From: Cyanoderma ruficeps
Lineage: Eukaryota > Chordata > Aves > Passeriformes > Timaliidae
Assembly (NCBI GenBank): GCA_008694505.1
Contig: VZDJ01000046.1
Location: 1,396,121-1,460,120, forward strand
DNA: 64,000 nucleotides
Reading direction: 5' to 3'
Shown here: positions 33,957 through 45,211 of the stretch, one piece after another
How positions within the stretch are numbered: the first letter of the stretch is position 1
How the letters are laid out: each line of letters begins with the position of its first letter
The notes under the pieces: model-generated
What the model was told of the DNA's origin: nothing
The model's database searches: none
The model's input: the letters and a program-made list of their open reading frames with translations, nothing else
Position numbers and translations under genes: made by a program

Positions 33957-35533
33957 CGGCCTTTCCGGAATGAGAAACTCCCCCTTTCTCCCAGGCAACA
34001 ACTGCAGGAGTGGCGTTGGAAGAGCTCTTGGGTCTGGAATGTAGACAGTACTCATGAGGAAGAACACAAAGATATTTTTAGAAAACTTCCATTGCGGACA
34101 ATTGTAAGAGCTGGAAAAATAAATACTTGTATAGACATAGGCTTTTATTCCTTTTTTTTTTTTTTTCCCATAGCAGGAAGCAAACATTTATTCTGAGCTC
34201 AATCCCTGCTCTTAATACATAATCCCCAAACAGCTCTGGCGTCATTGCAATAAAATGATGTTCCTTCCTAAATAGCCTGGCATGGAATTTCAGGCTGAGC
34301 AGAAATAAAGGACAACTGGAAAACCAAACAGAAATTCAGGTACAAAACATTGCTAAGACAACAGACAGTTGTATTACGTGACTAACCTCCCACATGTGGA
34401 AGGAGCTACAGGCATTCGGTGATTCACTGTTTAGTGCTGTGTGTTTATATATATCTGTGACCACAAGATTGTTCTGCAGATTCTTCTCCATAACGAAATC
34501 CAGGAAATTTTACATGGTGGTTCTCAAAGGAACACCAGTCCAACATTCTTGCATGTTCGGCAGTGCTGATTGTTTTGTTTCTCTCACATTTCTCCTCTGT
34601 ATCAAAGAGCTCCTCACTTTGAGTGGAGGAAGAAGAGGTAGGGACGATGAACAGTTTTGTTTTTTCTCACTGCAGGGAACATTTCATATCCCATTATCCC
34701 CATCCTGTCACATGAGGCACGTTCTGCTTTTATTTCCTGCTGCTGTACAGCCCAGCTGTTGCAGAGCTTGTTTTCCCTGTAAAAACCTGTCAGCAAGGCT
34801 GGTACCTCCACAAGAGTGGTCTGAACTCCATTTTAAAATGGAATTCTGAAACCCTAGGATGGGATTTTGTTGCCTAACCTATCATCTAATGCCATGTTGA
34901 GGTTCCATCAAGCACTGGTCTTCTGTGGGTTCCACTTCATATTTTTGGGAGCCAGGTTCAGGAGTCTCAGGTGTCTGCAGACAGCTGAATCCTGTCCTCC
35001 TGTGACATGGATCTGACCCTGTCAGTTCAGAACTGTAAATTTAGGTTTCTGAGCCTGCAGGATGATAAGGTGAGCGGAATTGTGGATCAAGAAAATGATC
35101 ATTGATTAGGGAAAGCAAAAGCTGCACACACAAGTAATGCAGAAAGATGAATTATTTTTACAAATGCCCATCTCTGGGGAGATTTCAGCCTCTTCCTGGA
35201 GAGCCTCTGCATTTAAGGCACTGAGTGCCACGATCACCAACAAGCTTTTATTGCTGAGCACATCATCATAAAAACTGTGTGTGGCAGAAAATGCAGTGGA
35301 AAATGTAGAAATTAGGAAAAAAAAGGAAAACACCCAGATGCAAATATCCTGTGGATATAGGTCCCTGCGTTCAGAGGCATTTACTTAAATTTGATTTAAT
35401 CAGACTGAGAACTTTGGATGTAACTTGAGAGAGAGCAATCATTTTATAAAACCAGTACAACAAGCTCAGGGGACTGGGAGATCAGAGCTGCCGCTCTCTT
35501 CCTTCCACAAAACACTTGACCCGTTCAACTCAA
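33957..35533. other. Unique non-coding stretch
   Basis: No gene supported. A 151-codon open frame at 34394-34849 is Cys- and Phe-rich with no recognised domain and is most likely chance. Confidence 0.5.
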
Positions 35534-35600
35534 GGGGGTTGCACCAAATTATGTCCAGAGGTCCCTTTCAGCCCAAATTATTCTCTGATTCCAATTTCCC
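35534..35600 (+). mobile_element. CR1 LINE 3' end, fragment
   Basis: The blocks GGGGGTTGCACCAAATTATG, AGGTCCCTTTCAGCCCAAATT and ATTCTCTGATTCC follow the CR1 3' terminus on the plus strand. Confidence 0.8.
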
Positions 35601-36510
35601 TCCCAGGAAAGCCAGTCTGCATTTCAAACAGAGGTTCATTCCTCGACAGGAGATGGCTTCCAGGCAGGACTTTTTTCCATCTGACACTGGTGAAGAGGAT
35701 TCCTGGACATCAGGAAATGGAGCTGGATTTTCCACCCAAGAGTCCCATTGTGCTGGTTTTCATCTGGACAGCCAAGTTCTGCAAAGGGATCTGCATCAAT
35801 GACAACCATTTAAATAATTTTAAAAGAGAAACCCATTAATTTCTTCAGGAAGCACATTCTTTTCACCACTAGTTTCCTAAATCCTTTAGAAACCATGATC
35901 TGCAAAGTCTTTCTGATCTGCCGTTGAGATTCAATAAACTACAATAACTCATCTTCAAATGAAAATCTTGCAAACATAAGAGACAGTTCATTAACATTCA
36001 ACACAAATCTCTTATTCCAGTAAAAATCTGCCTTCCCATCTAGTTACGATTCTGTTTGTGCATTTAGTGGGTTGAAGGGTAATTAGTATGGGGTGGGAGA
36101 AGCTGCATTCAGGCACAGCATTCTGAACCATCTCCAAATACCATTCAAGTGCCTGTTTCTTGCAATTTCATTACTTACTGAAAGCCTTGTGAATTCATCC
36201 TTTAAAACATCAGGGAAAGCAGCAGCCTGAAATATCTGTTCTGATTAACTTCTACAATTAATAAAGATATTTCCACGGTTTAAACTCATCTATCCCAAAC
36301 TCAGCCATGGGTCAGATTCAGAAAGACATTTATTTTTCATTTAATAACCACAAAGATCCCAAGTTTAAAATACATTAAAAACTTATGCAAGCAAAAACAG
36401 AAGAAGCAAATATTTTATTTCATCTTTCAGCAGCAAGTTAAGTGTTTAAGAGGTTTAGACAATGCCTTTATTAACATGCTTTAACTTTTGGCCAGGCTTG
36501 GATTGATCAG
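35601..36510. other. Unique non-coding stretch
   Basis: AT-rich; nothing recognised. Confidence 0.5.
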
Positions 36511-36568
36511 GGAGTTGGAGTCGATGATCATTGTGAGTTAATTCAAAGTCAAATATTTCTGTTCTGTT
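36511..36568 (+). mobile_element. Diverged CR1 3' end scrap
   Basis: GGAGTTGGAGTCGATGATCA followed by a TTGTGAGTTAATTCAAAGTC-like segment and ATTTCTGTTCTG resembles a worn CR1 3' end on the plus strand. The match is short. Confidence 0.6.
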
Positions 36569-39069
36569 GTCTCCTATTTTTATATCTCGTTCCTACCTGG
36601 TTAGCACTGACCTCTGGCAATGTCACCTGTAAAATAGAGGCAGGTATTTACTGACCTGTGTTTGTGTGTGTGTGTAAAATATGCTGGAAGATGGGGTAAA
36701 AATACAATTCTGCAGGAAATCCTGGCACAAAGGCCAGTCTTGGTCACTAATATGATGTCATGCAATATTTTCTCTATCCTAAAAATAGTCAGAAAGTGAC
36801 AGGCGCCGTTTATCATTTCAGCCAGTCCATTGCTTTCCAGAAAGTGCTACTTTAGTCCCAGTATCAATCAATTTTTATAAAATGTAGAACAGCATTTCCA
36901 CAGTCCCCTGTGATGGCTGCACTTGTGGTTAAATGGAGAATAGCCAATAAAACAAATTTAATAAGTTGATCAAATAATTCAAAGTTCTGCTTGGATAAAG
37001 CAGTGAACACAGGAGCCACAGTTCAATGGACTTAATGTCATTCATGACATTTTCCCCCCACTCTGCATCCTGCTCTGAACAATCAGATGTGCTCAAATAG
37101 ATGTTTATTTGTGATTTTTTTTATCACATCTCAATATGAGGTGTGAAGTCATTGTAATGGCACAAAACTCTCGTGAGAGTTTCACTGAGTGGAGAACAAA
37201 AGAGAAATGTGGGGGCTGTGCCCACAAGGGGAATTCCTGGCAAAGGTGATGAAGGAACCCTTTTTATGTTTGAGTGATGGGCTCAGGCTTCTTCACTCTC
37301 TGAAATACAGGGGTATTCAAACTTTCAGAGAACAAAACATCCCAGCAAATGTGCAATGTTCCCAATGTCTCCTGTGGTGTGGGAGAGAAACGGAAATGTA
37401 AAAGGAACTGATTAAGTTGATGGGAACAAAGCTGTTGGTGCTCTGGGCTTGACTGAGGGCCACTGGGGTCCATCCAGAAACCTGTGCCCTCACCACTCAT
37501 TCTGCAGGAAAAATAAATGTTTTTCTGTTCAGAAAGAATATAGAGAAGAGAAGGAACTGGTGGAGACCTGTTCAGAGGATGATTCAGTCTCCTGTCATCA
37601 GCACAAGCACAGCTCTCTCCTAAGCTGTTCAAGCTCCATCCTGAAAGGAGTTTACTCTTTTACTGAAACTTTGATCAATGTGCTGTCCCTGAACTTCATC
37701 ACTTCCCCATGCCTGAGGTTACTTTGACCTTGACTGAATGGCAGACAAATGTAGAAAACCAGTAAATTTCACTCTTGTTGGAAGAATGTAAACGTTTTGT
37801 AGTGGTTACTCACATTTGGGGCAGTCCTTGACCACAAGAGTTTGGGAGGAGTGCATTGAAATCCATTTTACATCCTCAGCATTTAAATGCTGCATGGGAC
37901 TTGTTTCTCTCCTGCTGTAAGGAGGCACTGCCTCTGTGTCACAGCTTTCTTTCAGCTGGGTTCGTTTTCCTAACGAAGAGGAAAGCGATGGACCAAATCA
38001 CATATTTCAGTTTAAAACTTTCCACGCAAAGTCCATTAATTCAGGTGTGCTACAACGTAAAACCCCACTCACGTCACTCCCTCGTTTTAACTTGCTGACG
38101 CACCCTGTGGGTGCTGAACTTTATTTCTTAGGATCTTGAACTTTTGAAAGGAAATGTTCCACTTGAGCACCTCAGCATTTGCATTGTGGCATGAACGTTG
38201 TGGGCACGTCATAAATCATGTTCCTTCCTTTCACACTGTAATGCAAGTGTCACCGCAAAAGTGAAGGTTAAAGTTGTCTCTCCTGAGCTCTAAACACGCT
38301 CAGACAATGAACAGAAAAGGGAATCTAACAGCCTTCACCCACTTTCAAAATAAACCACCCAGCTAAAACTCAGAGGATGCAAAGGAACTAAGTTCAATGG
38401 GTTACAGCTCAGCCTTTATCGAAGTGTTATTTTTAAAGCAAAGGAAAGGAGACTTTCAGACTTCTCATGTGTGGAACACGTCCTGGCACCAGAAAATGCA
38501 GAGCCTACAAGGAGGACACACAGCACCAGGGCAAGGAGTAGTGCTGGAACTAATCCCACTGACCCAAAGGATGGATCTTCCAAATCCAGTAATCAGTGTC
38601 CTGCAAAACACGTCCCTCAAGTCTCAGCCTGTTTTCTGTGTGATTAAAAAAAAAAAAAAATCCCAACAGTTTTCCCCCTGCAATTTTGAAGAATCAAATT
38701 CTCACAGGGCTCTGCCAGCCTGAGTGTGGCCTGATTTTCTGGTTGAACACGTGTGTGGATGTGCAGAAAACATTTTCACTTGGCCCAGTTGCCCCTCAAT
38801 ATATTTTTGTCTTTTGCACTTGCTAAGTGCTGTGGACTGTGCTGTCTTTTTCAGAATTTCCTTTTCTCTTTTTCTGATTAAAATCTAGTGAGTACAAAAT
38901 TAATGTATAGAAGGCTGCTTGGAGTCTTCCCCAAGCATTTGTAAAGACTTTTCTTTTTGTTGGTTCTCATTTTTGGCTGAGACTACAGCTGAAGTTATTT
39001 GGCGTAGCTGGGCTTTGCCATTCACTTGGATTTCACTGGTGATTTTGGTCAGGATGAAAGGAGTTGGAA
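36569..39069. other. Unique non-coding stretch
   Basis: About 2.5 kb with no gene or named repeat. A short (TG)n run lies near 36660-36676 and an A14 run near 38646. Confidence 0.5.
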
Positions 39070-39370
39070 TTACAGAACGGTTTGGGTTGAAGAGGATCTT
39101 AAAAATCATTTCATTCCACTCCCTGCCATGGGCAGGGACATCTTCCACTATCCCAGGGTCATCCAAGCCCTGTCCAACCTGGCCTTGGATGGTTCCAGGG
39201 ATCCAGGGGCAGCCACAGCTTCTCTGAGAACCTATTCCAGGGCCTCCCCACCCTCACAAGGAAGGATTTCTTCCCAATTTCCCATCTAACCCTGCCCTCA
39301 GTCATTTTATAACCATTACCCCTTGTCCTACCTGCACAGTAATACTTTCCACAAGAACTCCCTCTAACTA
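39070..39370 (-). mobile_element. CR1 LINE fragment, minus strand
   Basis: Reverse-complement CR1 3' region with TTACAGAACGGTTTGGGTTG, CCTGCCATGGGCAGGGACAT, GGATCCAGGGGCAGCCACAG, TTTCCCATCTAACCCTGCC and CCTTGTCCTACCTGCACAG. Complete at its 3' end. Confidence 0.95.
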
Positions 39371-39942
39371 CAAATATTATCCTGAATGTCTGGATAAAAA
39401 CCAACTTGAAGTGCTTTTCTATCCAGCTCTATTTCTCTGCATCAGCTGGACCTAGGTAAGCTCAGTAAATGTTGGGATGTGGGCAAACACAGCCGAGGGA
39501 GACGTGTGTTGCCTTGCTGCCTTCCTGTGGCATTTGGGGCAAAACTGATCACAGCCCACGCAGAAACTGCCTTTCAAACTCAGCACCAATACTGTGTGTG
39601 TAACCTGGATGTGGCCCCTTGAAAATACCTGAATCAGCTTAGAAACCTGAATTTGGGAAGCCTGGGGAAGGTGTGGTAATATTTCTGTAAGTCCTGGTCT
39701 GAGGGCAGGGTGATCTCCTTGCCCCAGTGACCTCTTCCCACAACAGCAGACTTCCTCCAGGGGCCACGCCAGGCACCTCCAGCCAGAAAAGGTATTTCTG
39801 TTGGGTGGAGATACACAAACCTGATACAGCACCCTGAAGGAGGGCTGGACAAAAACAGAGCTCAAAGAAACCAACTCCGTAAAGGAAGGGTGGTCTCCTT
39901 TCCTTTCATGATGTGATTGCTCTGTGCTCCCATATCCGTCTC
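39371..39942. other. Unique non-coding stretch
   Basis: No gene supported. A 179-codon minus-strand frame (39452-39991) begins inside the neighbouring LTR and has no recognised domain. CGTCTC at 39937-39942 is the left target duplication of that LTR. Confidence 0.5.
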
Positions 39943-40245
39943 TGTTGCCCTGAGTTTTCTGTCTTTTTGTCTTTCTGTAGAACTTTCTCATGCAGCTTCA
40001 TGAAAACAATATCTATTCTTAGAATGTTTACATACTTCTCCTGTGAGAGAAGAAATGATTGATGATGATGTCCACCATCCAGTTGAAGAGGTGGCAACCT
40101 GTGTAGCCAATCTCTTGACCTCTGTACATATCTATAAATACTGGAGTCAAATTGAATTAAAGGAGGAGTTTTCTAAACCAGCTGAGGTGTGAGTTTCATT
40201 TCAGTGCTCCTAAAATTGGGACATGCCCAGCTTCAGCCTGCAACA
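39943..40245 (+). mobile_element. ERVK-like solo LTR, copy 3
   Basis: A 303-bp LTR with perfect termini TGTTG...CAACA. It has TATAAATA at 40133-40140 and ATTAAA at 40156-40161, a short gap between the two as in copies 1 and 2. It is flanked by a perfect 6-bp target duplication, CGTCTC (39937-39942 and 40246-40251). This copy defines the family ends and supports ERVK-type integration. No viral coding sequence remains. Confidence 0.95.
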
Positions 40246-40251
40246 CGTCTC

Positions 40252-41729
40252 CTTGTTTTTCACCCCAGCTTTGGGAACAACTGTGACTTTATTTTTTCCT
40301 CTGTGCAGGAGACACAGCTTCACGTACAGATTGGCCCCTTCTGGATGAATTAGACAGTTCTGGTTACTCAGTCCTGAAAAAGGATTTACAGAACATGAAT
40401 GAATTGAAGGCATGAGTAACACTCTCAGTTTTTCACAGGGATTTTTGCATTTTTTTGGTGTCTGAGAGACTCCACTGTGAGACATGGGTGATTCTGCAGC
40501 AGCTGGACTCAGGAACATTCTTGAGACTGTTAAACATTCTCACACAGATGTAGTTATAGTGACAGAGAATTTTCAAGATTAGGTATTCAAAAAGTATGAA
40601 TGAAAAGTATGAGAGAAAAATTACACTGATATCAGATGTTTCCTGCTTTAGATTTTGCTGCTGATCACAGGGATCAGATGCAAAGATGAAATCTCACCCC
40701 GGAATAAATTGCAGCCACAGAGTGACAGTTCTTACAATCTAAGGTTGATTTCTCAGTGAGGTAAGCCCTTGGTATTGCCTGGAAAGTGGTATGACCTTGT
40801 TCTCCTCCGTGAAGAATTAAAATGCTGAGATGAGAGAGAAGAATAGGGTTAAGAATGAATAAAAAATAGAAGATAAAACCAGTCAAACCCTTTTAGCACA
40901 GCTGATTAGATTTTCCTTTAAATTGGCATAGGTTTTCCTTGAAGAAGGATGAGATGGGATCATTCACTGTGATGCATGTCCCTGGAAGAGCCATCCTTTA
41001 CACTCTGAATGAAAATCTGCTTAATGCTAACAAGATTGGAGTCCTTTATTTATTCCCAACACACAGAGGCAGGGATCAGACTCGAAGGCCTGTGATGGTT
41101 TTATTTGTGGATGTTTTTGCCTGATGCTGGTTATCTCTGACAGCATTTGCTTGGATTGGGTTCATTGCTCTTGTCACGATTACATATGTGACACGTGTGG
41201 AATGACACCACTAATGCCACTGCCCTTTAAATCTTCTTGTCCTTGTGTGATGCAGAATCCCTGTGCCAGCTCCCAGCCGTAGAAATCTGCAGGGTTTAAT
41301 CAATCAGGAGCACATTTAATGCAGTCACTAAGCCGTCACAGCTTTGTAGTCAGTGACAAAAGGGGCAAACCCGCTGTCACCAAGGACCACTGGGGCAGTC
41401 CTGCACTGTTGGGTGTGCAAAGAATTTCTCTGCAAAGTTCCTCCCTATTGCACTCCAAAACCTGCAACAGCTCTCTTGGCCTCTACCCTTTGACTCCAGG
41501 TCAGCACCTGTGCATGGAGACCTTGAATCCATCCAGGGATGTTGCTCCACTTGAGGCAGCAGATTGAAAAACATTTCTTGCTTTACTATTCTGTCTTTAC
41601 TGCATAAAGGTCTAAAGAAAATTTGGGTTCTTTTAGCACAGCACTACAGGTGGTGCAGCTGCTGATTTTTAAGCCAGGAAGCCATCTGTGAATGAAGGTC
41701 CATGTAGATTCCAAGAGGTGGTGAACTTA
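40252..41729. other. Unique non-coding stretch
   Basis: Nothing recognised. Confidence 0.5.
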
Positions 41730-41781
41730 AAATCATTGAACCATAGGAAAATTAAGGTTGGAAAGACCTCCAAGATCGTCC
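41730..41781 (-). mobile_element. CR1 LINE, left part, split by LTR
   Basis: AAATCATTGAACCATAGG, ATTAAGGTTGGAAAGACCTC and CAAGATCGTCC are the CR1 3' end on the minus strand. The element breaks at the LTR boundary and continues at 42821. Confidence 0.88.
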
Positions 41782-42820
41782 TGATGCCTTGTGTAAGGCT
41801 GACCTGAAACAGAGACTGGACTGGACAGAGCTAGAAAACGAAGTAGATATTTATTAAAAGGCCTTTAAGGATCCACCTTAGGCAGGACAAGAACCTGGCC
41901 AGGTTCCACCCAAGGTGGACCCAAAATGGTCACAAAATGGACACAAAATGGACACAAAATGGACACAAAATGGACAAACAGTCACGAGGTCTCACACTTG
42001 GATAAGTTTTGGTCCATTTGCATCTTGGGGTTGAATTGTCCAATCCCAGCTCCAGGTGGTGCAGTCCCATCCTTCTTGTTTTCTCCCTCCAGCCACCGTT
42101 GTTGGTGCTTTTGGGCCTGGAAACTTGTCCCAGTTGTCCTTGGTGTGCAGCAGGACAAGGATTTGTTTTGTGTCCCTGCTGTGTGCAGAGAGCTGAGTGA
42201 CACTGGATGGGAGCTCAGAGCTGCACCCCTGGGCAGCACAGAGTCTGAAATACACAAAAGCTAAAGCTTNAATGCCTTAGGACACACCTTGGGTAGGATA
42301 AGAGCCTGACCAGGGCTACACCCAAGGTGGAACCAAAGTGGTCACAAAACGGACACAAAATGGACACAAAATGGACAAATGGTCATGAGGTCTCACACTG
42401 TGATAAGTTTTGGTCCATTTGCACATTGGGGTTGAATTGTCCAATCCCAGCTCCAGGTGATGCAGTCCCATCCTTCTTGTTTTCTCCCTCCAGCCACCGT
42501 TGTTGGTGCTTTTGGGCCTGGAAACTTGTCCCAGTTGTCCTTGGTGTGGGGCAGGAGAAGGATTTGTTTTGTGTCCCTGGTGTGTGCAGAGAGCTGAGTG
42601 ACACTGGATGGGAGCTCAGAGCTCCCTCCCTGGGCACCACAGAACATGGAACACATGGAAATGAAACTTGAGGCATCACCTTCCCTAAGTAACACAGGAA
42701 TGGTGCCCCCAATGTGCTTCCAATCCCTTTGTCCATCCTTCTGCTCTTGGGAATGGTTGTTGGTGCATTCCTGGGCAGCTCAGAGTCTGAAATACACGAA
42801 AGCTAAAGCCTAAGGCATCA
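41782..42820 (-). mobile_element. Doubled ERV LTR of the 11-bp-array family
   Basis: Bounded by TGATGCCTT at 41782 and AGGCATCA ending at 42820. It holds two near-complete LTR bodies: one to about 42269, one from about 42271. An undetermined base at 42270 lies at the junction. Both bodies share the TAAGTTTTGGTCCATTTGCA and CCACCGTTGTTGGTGCTTTT blocks with 27545-28035 and a U3 array of the same 11-bp unit (five units at 41919-41973, four at 42331-42374). TTTATT at 41850-41855 is the minus-strand poly(A) signal. The right body carries an extra 142 bp after its first GAGGCATCA, repeating the terminal CAGAGTCTGAAATACAC block. A tandem provirus whose interior was lost, or an assembly collapse, would explain the doubling. 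Confidence 0.8.
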
Positions 42821-42895
42821 ATCCAATCCACCCTTTGACTGAATACCATGCACTAAGCCAATCACTGAACTTTGCCATTCTCACCCATCCCTACT
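42821..42895 (-). mobile_element. CR1 LINE, right part, split by LTR
   Basis: ATCCAATCCACCC, TTTGACTGAATACCATGCAC and TAAGCCAATCACTGAAC continue the CR1 sequence that stops at 41781. The LTR therefore inserted into this CR1, which is older. Divergence is high. Confidence 0.7.
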
Positions 42896-44429
42896 GGGAC
42901 TCACAGCCCTGAGGACAGAGTTTGGCTTCAGGTCTCCAAGCTGAGCCTGTTGAATTTTTCTCTGAGGTGTTTATTGGTGTCTTTATCTCCAAGGCACCAT
43001 ATCAACAGAAGACTTAGAATTTGGGTCATACACAGGGGCTGAGCTCCTGTGTGTGAGAGATTTTGAGCTCAGCAAGACAAATAGACTTTTTTCTTCCGAG
43101 AATTCTCTCAGGTCTGGGTTGACTGATGTGTTTCATTTAGTTGTCACTTGGAGGACTTTGGATTGTGTAATTTATTTCTTCTAAAAGTGAAGAGAGGTTC
43201 CTTGCACTCTTTTTTACTATGAACTAAATGTTTGCTTGCAGGGACTGCTCCAAAATAACTCCAGTGTGCAGGAGTTTTCTTTACCACACACCACATCTCT
43301 AATGGGAAAAGCTGTTAGAAACTCAGTAATGTTTCCTTAGGTTCCAAACTCCCTCTTCAGGAATTACTGACATTCCTGGCACTTGTGCTGAGCTGCCAGC
43401 TCACTCTGCCAGTGCCCAAAGATCCCAGTGCTGAACATCCCCGAGTATTTCTGCTGGTGCCTTTAAGGCTTGGACTGAAGTGTGGTACCACTGGTACATC
43501 CAGATTCGGGCAGTTTCCCTTGTTAGCTGAGAAATGGTGAAATGAAAGGCAAAATTTAAAGATGTAGAGGTATTTTTGCCTTTTTTGTTCCCTGACCTGC
43601 TCTCTTCCATAGCTCTTAACTTACATGTTAAGTTAAAGACTTTTAGTTATAAGCTATAAGGCTCTATATTTCACAATTTCCATGTGAAATATGACAACAA
43701 TAGGATATTTATGAAAGAAAACACCAACAATTCAGTTCTTCCCATCTCCTGCCAGCTTGGATTCACCTCCCAAGGAGCACAGAGAAGCAAATAAGAAAAC
43801 GATTTTGGGTGGAAAAGGATCTTGATTCTCAGCACACAGTGGCACCTCCAGTTCTCGACACACTTCTCCCTGAGCTGCTGCCTGTTTTATTGAGCTCCCA
43901 CATAAATGGTTCTTTTTCCTCTTCTGAATTAAAATGAATTCCACACCAGCCAGGTTTCATTACTTTGTTTATCCTTCCAAAACACTTGTGTATCTCAAAT
44001 TCACAAAACATTTCTGATTTTGTTTGCAGATGGTTTTTTGCCTCCCATGAAATAACCAAGAGAACATTCGGTTTGATTGCATTCATTTATTTGCCTATTA
44101 GTCTGTTTGTAGCTGTAATAAGAAAGCAAATGATTTCCACTGTATATTTTATTTATGGAATTTGTCTGAAGATTAAACTGCAGAGGCTGATTCAAATGCT
44201 AGAAATTGTGGAGTTGTGGCATCCAAGGGCCTAATTGGAACCATTGTGCAGAGGATTTGAGAGCTGCAGATCTTGCATGTGGAGTCAGATGAAGAATCCA
44301 AAGTTCCTTCTCCTCCTCTCATTGCATTCAAAATTTGGGGTTGCTCAAATCCAGGCAGAACACCTTTGCCCACTCTGATCTAAGCCCTTGCCAACCCCAA
44401 AGCAGTTTGGATCCATCAGAAATGGAGAC
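42896..44429. other. Unique non-coding stretch
   Basis: Nothing recognised. Confidence 0.5.
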
Positions 44430-44858
44430 AGGGAGAAAGGGGAGGGAGGGATGGAACGCTATGAGGAGAGACTGGGAGAGCTGGGAATGTTCACCTGGAG
44501 AAGAGGAGGCTCCTGGGAGAGCTCAGAGCCCCTTCCAGGGCCTAAAGGGGCTCCAGGAGAGCAGGAGAGGACTGGGGACAAGGGCGTGGAGTGGTAAGAG
44601 AAGAGACAACAGTTTCAAACTGCATAGACTAGGCTAAGGGAGAATTTTTCTACTTTAGGTGGTGAAACACTGAAATGTTGTCCAGAGAGGTGGTGGATGC
44701 TCCATCCCTGGAAACATTGAAGGTCAGGCTGGACAAGGCTCTGAGCAGCCTGGTCTAGTTGAAGATGTTCCTGCTCACAGCAGGGGAGTTGGACTAGGTG
44801 ACCTTTTAATGTCCCTCCCAACCCAAACCATTCCACAATTCCATGTTTCTGTGGTTCC
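44430..44858 (+). mobile_element. CR1 LINE fragment, plus strand, about 430 bp
   Basis: The longest plus-strand CR1 here. Blocks in order are AGAGACTGGGAGAGCTGGGA, TTCACCTGGAGAAGAGGAGG, CCTTCCAGGGCCTAAAGGGG, AGAGAGGTGGTGGATGCTCC, GTCAGGCTGGACAAGGCTCT and the end CCCAACCCAAACCATTCC. The open frames across it are shadows of this repeat. Confidence 0.95.
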
Positions 44859-45172
44859 AAACAAACTGTGTTGGGATGTTCACTGGTGTCTTCGGGTTAG
44901 TGCTGGATTTTGCTCTCTCCAGTGGGCTGGTGCCGCCTGGTTCAGTGGTTTGTGAAACTTCCTTGTTGTCCAGGAATCCAAAATGTGAGCAGTGGCACAG
45001 CACCTCCAGTTTAATAATCCCAGGATTCCATAACCAGGGACTTGCCCTGGTACAGTCATGGATGCGGCATCACCTTCCGGATCTCCCCTCAGGATTTTTC
45101 AGACCAGCTAGGGAAGTGTAGTTAACTCTTTCCATTAATTGCAGTTAATGGCATTTAGCAGGTTTTGATGAG
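44859..45172. other. Unique non-coding stretch
   Basis: Nothing recognised. Confidence 0.5.
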
Positions 45173-45211
45173 TTTGATAAGTTTTGGTCCATTTGCATTT
45201 GGTCCATTTGT
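45173..45211 (-). mobile_element. Small scrap of the 11-bp-array LTR family
   Basis: Twenty-six bases (45173-45198) match the LTR body at 27770 exactly, including TAAGTTTTGGTCCATTTGCA. TTGGTCCATTTG is then repeated a second time at 45200-45211. Confidence 0.7.

Noticed and set aside
34394..34849. 151-codon Cys/Phe-rich frame
   Set aside because: No domain or signal pattern; likely chance.
39452..39991. 179-codon minus-strand frame
   Set aside because: It starts inside the solo LTR at 39943 and has no recognised domain.
41926..42671. Frames with repeated Lys-Trp-Thr-Gln-Asn-Gly-His
   Set aside because: They translate the 11-bp array inside the LTR and are not a protein repeat.
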